This document shows, piece after piece, positions 60,194 through 64,000 of a stretch of DNA of 64,000 bases. The stretch covers positions 2,303,716 through 2,367,715 of the forward strand of contig RPFO01000059.1 in assembly GCA_009746045.1 (NCBI GenBank), written 5' to 3'. Under the pieces are notes generated by a model. The model was not told the origin of the DNA and did no database searches. It saw only the letters and a program-made list of their open reading frames with translations. The first letter of the stretch is position 1; every line of letters begins with the position of its first letter. This stretch comes from Mesostigma viride. Taxonomy: Eukaryota; Streptophyta; Mesostigmatophyceae; Mesostigmatales; Mesostigmataceae. Made by a program: the position numbers and the translations under genes.

Positions 60194-60729
60194 TGTTACG
60201 TCCTAAACTTATACCGCCACCTCTACCTCTACCTGGCCTAACCCAACCTAAATTAGTCAGGCCTCCTCTACTCAAACCCCTAGCGAAAGTCGAACGAGAC
60301 GGAGCTGATCTCGATGCATTCACGTATGTATTACTGTAATACGCCATACAACCATTTACCCGAACCCGTTTATTCCAGGAATAGAGGAAGGAAACACACT
60401 ACACTGCCGTGACCCAAGCCTATGTATCAATTCATTTAACACACGCCGAGTGCCAACACAAGGGGTAGAACGTGCATAAATGGTCACCAACGGTCCAACC
60501 TGCTCGGGCCGACCTGGCCCTCGCCTAGAATTGCACAGATGCACGCCATGGTCCACTACATTCTACCCGAAGGATAAGGACCACTAATAAAGTACTCGGC
60601 GCGACGCCCAAAAGCTCCAATGCACCACAGTACTGCTACGAGGACAACTACACGTTACACGTAAACCTAGGAACGACCAAGGCAAGGGACGTAATTTACA
60701 ACTACAACGAATTGTTACGCGACGTAACA
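60194..60729 (-). repeat. 3' LTR of the chromovirus
   Basis: The 536-bp segment is bounded by inverted ends TGTTACGTC...GACGTAACA, with canonical TG/CA termini. It is placed by the polypurine tract that directly abuts it at 60730. The other LTR is not in the window, so this is a structural call and not a pairwise match. The base pentamer left of it is ACTAC, the predicted target duplication. Confidence 0.8.
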
Positions 60730-60742
60730 CCTCCCCCCCACA
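60730..60742 (-). other. Polypurine tract, plus-strand DNA primer site
   Basis: The minus strand reads GTGGGGGGGAGG directly before the LTR's TGTTACG. This is where plus-strand synthesis of an LTR retrotransposon starts. Confidence 0.8.
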
Positions 60743-61194
60743 AAGGTAGGGAGCCCTCTCCCTACGCACAGGGAGGAAACCAAGGGGTAGGAAAAACCTA
60801 ATGCACCCAGCACACACCAACACAATCGACAGGCCATCCAAGATACAAAGCACCAACATGTTAACTCGGTTCCACCACCACGCCGGGTGGTGTAGGGTTA
60901 GCCAGCACCAAGCCTGGTGGGAGGTTCCCCTAACTGCCTGGAACGGAGTCCTTGCCGGGGGGGACGGCACTGGGCAGGACACACAGAGTAAACAAATCAG
61001 TACCAAGGACCAAGAACGACCAATCAACTGGCCAGAATATGTGGGCGACTCTATATACCGGAGGGACAACACCCTCAGGTCGGGCCTAAGGCCCTCTATC
61101 TAGTTGCCATCAGTCTGGTAAGTGCCACGCGAGGCCAACAGAACATCCAGATACGCCTGGTAGTGGGCCACATCATCGGCATTGTCATGCCTAT

Positions 61195-63414
61195 CTACAG
61201 TGAGGAAAACATCGGCCCACACGCCATCAGGAAAAAGGCCCAGTAATACCTATGCTGCGTAAGAACGACCTGGCCACGGGCCCAGTCCAAGAAGCCGCAG
61301 GCAAAGAGGCGCAGGAAAGGCTCTACCGCGATCAAACAGAGAGCCCGCAGCCTGAGTAGGCGATGGTACCGGATCCGAGGACGCAAACCCGTCGGGAAGA
61401 ACAGATCTATCAGGGGCTCCACGTTAGACGGCCACATCCGGATGTGCCGAACCTCACGGGAGCGCCACCGACGAGCACACTGTCGCGACCCGAACGTCTC
61501 TAGGTAGTCGCTAGCCCGAGGGGGAGGATGGCCACGGGAGTCCAGGCCCTGGCCCGGGAGGGGCGCTGGACGACGGGCATCCCACTCCAGGATGGGCTGC
61601 AGGAGAACCGCGCCGTACGTAGCACCCGGCACCGCAGGAAACTCGACCGTAAGGGCATCTGAGGCCATAATGCCCAGAGGCGGAGGGTAAGCCCACTGGA
61701 AACCACCGTAGGTGTCCAAGTCGTTGTGACGCCTAGCCCAGCGATACAGAACTCGCCGAACCAGGATCTCACCCTGGAACACAGGATCAGCTAAAATAAC
61801 CATATCGAAAGGAGGCCGATCAGTCTCAATGGGTAGGCCACGGTCCCGCGGCGCCCGACACACCTGGGAGAACCCGTAGGACATGGGCGAAATGGCAAGC
61901 TCAGCGGAGGCGCGCGGCAGGTCACACTGTCGGCAGGCGAGCGCAGACATACCGTACCCAGGGACGGGCGTGTCGCGCGACTCCGGCGTCGCGTGTACCA
62001 CAGAAGGGGCCCGGTCCCGGTCGCCTTGGGACAACTCCCGGAGGGAATCAGCAGCGCGGATGGCGCGATGATCGAGGCCGCTGGTCCGAACAACTGCAGC
62101 CAAAGACCGCGAGGCCGAAGGGGCCGGAACCGAAACAGGGGTAGGAGCCTGCACAGGCACAGGCGGCGCCGGTACCACAGGAGGCCGCGACGGACCCGCT
62201 GCCGAAGGAGGTCGTGACGGACCCGCCACCGCAGCTGGCGCTCCGGTCTCCGGTGGAGGCGCACCCTCAGGCCACATGTTGAAAATAGGGCCCGTAGGGA
62301 CAGGCAATCCAGCATAAGACTGGTTACCATCCAGGCTCCAGTCTGGCACTGGAATCCTCTGCGGAGGACCACCCTCCCAGAGCCTGGGGAGCCCGCTCGT
62401 ATCGCCAAAGAAGCCCCGCGGTGGAGGCTCGGCAGCGGCGACGGCGGGCGCGGCCGCTGGGGCAGAAGAATCGCGCGAAGGCGCGGGTACGGCGGTCGCG
62501 GACGCAGAGGCAGCCGGAGGCGTAGGAGCCGCAACAGCGACCGAGGGCTCGCCCTGGGACGCAGGCGAAGCCGTAGTCGCCGAGGCAACAGGAGGGGTAG
62601 GAGACACGGATGCAACAGACACCCCACCTGGCGTGGCTGGAGCCTGCGACTGGGACGCCATGAAGGCCCCGAATGCCGAGACCAGGGACTGGATCTGAGC
62701 CTGCATTGCGGAAACGGTAGACGCAAGAGGGTCAGGCTGGCGATCCAAGCCCGGAGGGGTAGGCTCCACCGACACGCGCTGGGTCGACCGTGGTGAAGAC
62801 GGGACAGGGGAAGGAGCCGACACGGAGGAGGAGGACGCTGCGACTGAGGCCGAATACTCTGGCGTGTACTGCGCCTCGACTGGTGCGTCCGCAGGGGAAG
62901 GGTCGCCATGTGCTACCCCCGCTGACTGATCCGCAATCTCCATAAACTCGACTGCCCGTAGGAGGTCGCAGGGGTGTTCATCTACATCTGCCTCGCCCTC
63001 GCCCGGAAGCCAAGGGAACACCTCCCGAAGGCAGGAGCGGCCCACAGGGGTAGACAGGTAAGAAAACACCCGGGGGCACTGAAGGATAGCGGCTATTTGC
63101 CCCAAGGCAGGGCAGCGGGAACCACATCCTAAAAGACAATGCCCGGCATCGTCGAACCCATGCACGACTAGCTGTTGCGGATCATTGGGGTCTGGGCCGA
63201 ACCACGAGACCCCAAAGAGGGCGGCCCTGACCAAGGCCGCATGATGAGCCTGGAGGGCAGGCTGAACGGGGCCACCCGGATAACTGGAACGGGAAACCCA
63301 TCGGCCCGGAAGGGCCTCGTAGTAGAACTCTGGGTCAAGGGGAGGCGGCACGATCTCCGTCGGAGGGGCAGGTTCCGCCATGATGGCTGCGGAGGGGAGG
63401 GGACAACCAACCAC
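61195..63414 (-). CDS. Extra ORF (739 codons) between pol and the 3' LTR, unknown function
   Basis: The frame is intact and in the same orientation as pol. It starts at 63414, or more likely at Met12 (63381), about 45-80 nt after the chromodomain stop. Residues 1-170 look globular and include GHCLLGCGSRCPALGQIAAI, a Cys cluster. Residues 200-470 are Pro/Ala/Ser/Val-rich low complexity. Residues 490-739 look globular again (ALACRQCDLPRASAELAI, PFDMVILADPVFQGEILVRR, SRQCARRWRSREVRHIRMW). There is no signal peptide and no clear membrane anchor, so an envelope role is not supported. The two-domain layout with a disordered linker would suit a structural (gag-like) or nucleic-acid-binding protein, but I recognise no family. 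Confidence 0.75.
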   Translation of the reverse strand: MVGCPLPSAAIMAEPAPPTEIVPPPLDPEFYYEALPGRWVSRSSYPGGPVQPALQAHHAALVRAALFGVSWFGPDPNDPQQLVVHGFDDAGHCLLGCGSRCPALGQIAAILQCPRVFSYLSTPVGRSCLREVFPWLPGEGEADVDEHPCDLLRAVEFMEIADQSAGVAHGDPSPADAPVEAQYTPEYSASVAASSSSVSAPSPVPSSPRSTQRVSVEPTPPGLDRQPDPLASTVSAMQAQIQSLVSAFGAFMASQSQAPATPGGVSVASVSPTPPVASATTASPASQGEPSVAVAAPTPPAASASATAVPAPSRDSSAPAAAPAVAAAEPPPRGFFGDTSGLPRLWEGGPPQRIPVPDWSLDGNQSYAGLPVPTGPIFNMWPEGAPPPETGAPAAVAGPSRPPSAAGPSRPPVVPAPPVPVQAPTPVSVPAPSASRSLAAVVRTSGLDHRAIRAADSLRELSQGDRDRAPSVVHATPESRDTPVPGYGMSALACRQCDLPRASAELAISPMSYGFSQVCRAPRDRGLPIETDRPPFDMVILADPVFQGEILVRRVLYRWARRHNDLDTYGGFQWAYPPPLGIMASDALTVEFPAVPGATYGAVLLQPILEWDARRPAPLPGQGLDSRGHPPPRASDYLETFGSRQCARRWRSREVRHIRMWPSNVEPLIDLFFPTGLRPRIRYHRLLRLRALCLIAVEPFLRLFACGFLDWARGQVVLTQHRYYWAFFLMACGPMFSSL

Positions 63415-63457
63415 CCATCGACAGCAGGCATACTATAAGGGAGGGGCAGGTCGCCAG

Positions 63458-63665
63458 CTAGAGTTGGTGTAGGGTTTTGTAATCCTGCAACAAACGGCTA
63501 CAACCATCTAACTCACTCTCCGTGTACCATACTTTATCTACCTCACTACGAGCATACATCCACTTCACCTTATACTGGCGTTGAGTACCGCGGCCCTTTT
63601 TAATATCCCTATGGGCCACGATACTCTCTACCTCGTCTTCTACCTCACCAGTATCAGGATTATGC
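63458..63665 (-). pseudogene. Chromodomain of the integrase, out of frame
   Basis: One minus-strand frame reads VEDEVESIVAHRDIKKGRGT, then QYKVKWMYARSEVDKVWY and LLQDYKTLHQL-stop. The pattern VE.I..HR, then Y.VKW, then a later W and L, is that of a chromodomain, which steers integration of chromoviruses to marked chromatin. It is one frame away from the integrase frame. The integrase stops at 63667 in a C-rich stretch (GCCCCTGCCCCTTAG), so a one-base length change there would explain the break. Confidence 0.8.
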
Positions 63666-63666
63666 T

Positions 63667-64000
63667 CTAAGGGGCAGGGGCTAATTCTCTACCAGCGAAC
63701 GTGCTTTGGTGATAAAGCTTCAGCTGGCTTCTATGGAAGGTGTTTGAATGAGTCTGCCAAGAGGTAGGGATATCTATTTTATATAAGAAATTACCTACTC
63801 TAGACAACACACGGAAGGGTCCTAAGAAGGCGGGCCTAAGCTTCACCTTAAGTTCAGCTTCGAACTTGTGAGCAAATCGGCCAACACGGGGGCCTTCTAC
63901 TAAGACTAAATCTCCTATATCTATTTCAGGAGCTCTTCTATCTAAGGAGGCACGCAACCTAGCAAGGTACTTGGCCTGAGCCTTATGGTACCCTGAAATA
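63667..64000 (-). CDS. Integrase C-terminal end (Ty3/gypsy), partial
   Basis: The frame is open to the window edge at 64000. Near the edge it reads YHKAQAKYLARLRASL. It continues with IDIGDLVLVEGP, KLRPAFLGPFRVL and HSNTFHRSQLKLY. These are the GPF/Y-type module and the conserved terminal H..FH.SQLK pattern of Ty3/gypsy integrases. The apparent internal start near 63957 is TTG and is not a true start. Confidence 0.92.
   Translation of the reverse strand, partial: ISGYHKAQAKYLARLRASLDRRAPEIDIGDLVLVEGPRVGRFAHKFEAELKVKLRPAFLGPFRVLSRVGNFLYKIDIPTSWQTHSNTFHRSQLKLYHQSTFAGRELAPAP

Larger units (their letters stand above)
60194..64000 (-). mobile_element. Ty3/gypsy chromovirus, 3' part (5' part outside window)
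   Basis: In sense order (right to left) it contains the integrase end, a chromodomain, a 739-codon ORF, a polypurine tract and the 3' LTR. The 5' LTR, gag, protease, reverse transcriptase and most of integrase would lie beyond 64000. The combination of an integrase GPF/Y module followed by a chromodomain places it among chromoviruses. Confidence 0.9.

Noticed and set aside
60584-61072. 162-codon frame with two hydrophobic segments near the LTR (possible envelope)
   Set aside because: It crosses the polypurine tract into the LTR, overlaps no conserved pattern, and is best explained by chance in T/G-rich sequence.

Overview
This is a nuclear window from a photosynthetic eukaryote, most likely a green alga, although another archaeplastid alga is not excluded. 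The reasons are multi-exon genes with GT-AG introns, C-rich acceptors, a plant-like UPF2, a ferredoxin-dependent bilin reductase of the HY2/PebA kind behind a plastid-type leader, and plant/algal-type LINE and chromodomain Ty3/gypsy elements. Nothing prokaryotic is present (no operons, no ribosome binding sites).

Layout. 904-4504 (+): the last four exons of an unrecognised protein. 4659-7100 (-): an ORF1-only LINE-like element (LINE-A copy 1) carrying a nested, 5'-truncated copy of its own family. About 7380-7860 (+): the 3' end of a second LINE family (LINE-B). 9418-12091 (+): a three-exon glutathionyl-hydroquinone reductase (Xi-class GST). 12570-14559 (-): LINE-A copy 2. 15789-34913 (-): UPF2, 19 exons and 1361 codons with all splice phases consistent. 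Its introns hold a Tc1/mariner- or pogo-like MITE, a third LINE-A fragment and many tandem arrays. 34914-35824: an intergenic region shared by the divergent UPF2 and bilin reductase genes. 35825-41370 (+): bilin reductase, 9 exons, 348 residues. 41478-59417: 249 head-to-tail copies of a 72-bp unit, almost perfectly identical, starting 107 bp after the bilin reductase stop. 59480-60160: LINE debris. 60194-64000 (-): the 3' part of a Ty3/gypsy chromovirus (integrase end, chromodomain, an extra 739-codon ORF, polypurine tract, 3' LTR), running off the window.

The genes do not form a pathway. UPF2 is the nonsense-mediated decay scaffold, the bilin reductase makes a linear tetrapyrrole in the plastid, and the Xi-class GST repairs glutathionylated quinones. 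What ties the window together is tandem duplication. In six of the 31 introns that can be read here, a minisatellite starts exactly at the 5' splice site, and its unit contains the end of the exon plus the donor, so each array is a row of near-identical competing donors. This junction-spanning class, and the 18-kb G-skewed 72-bp array, are the most unusual things here.
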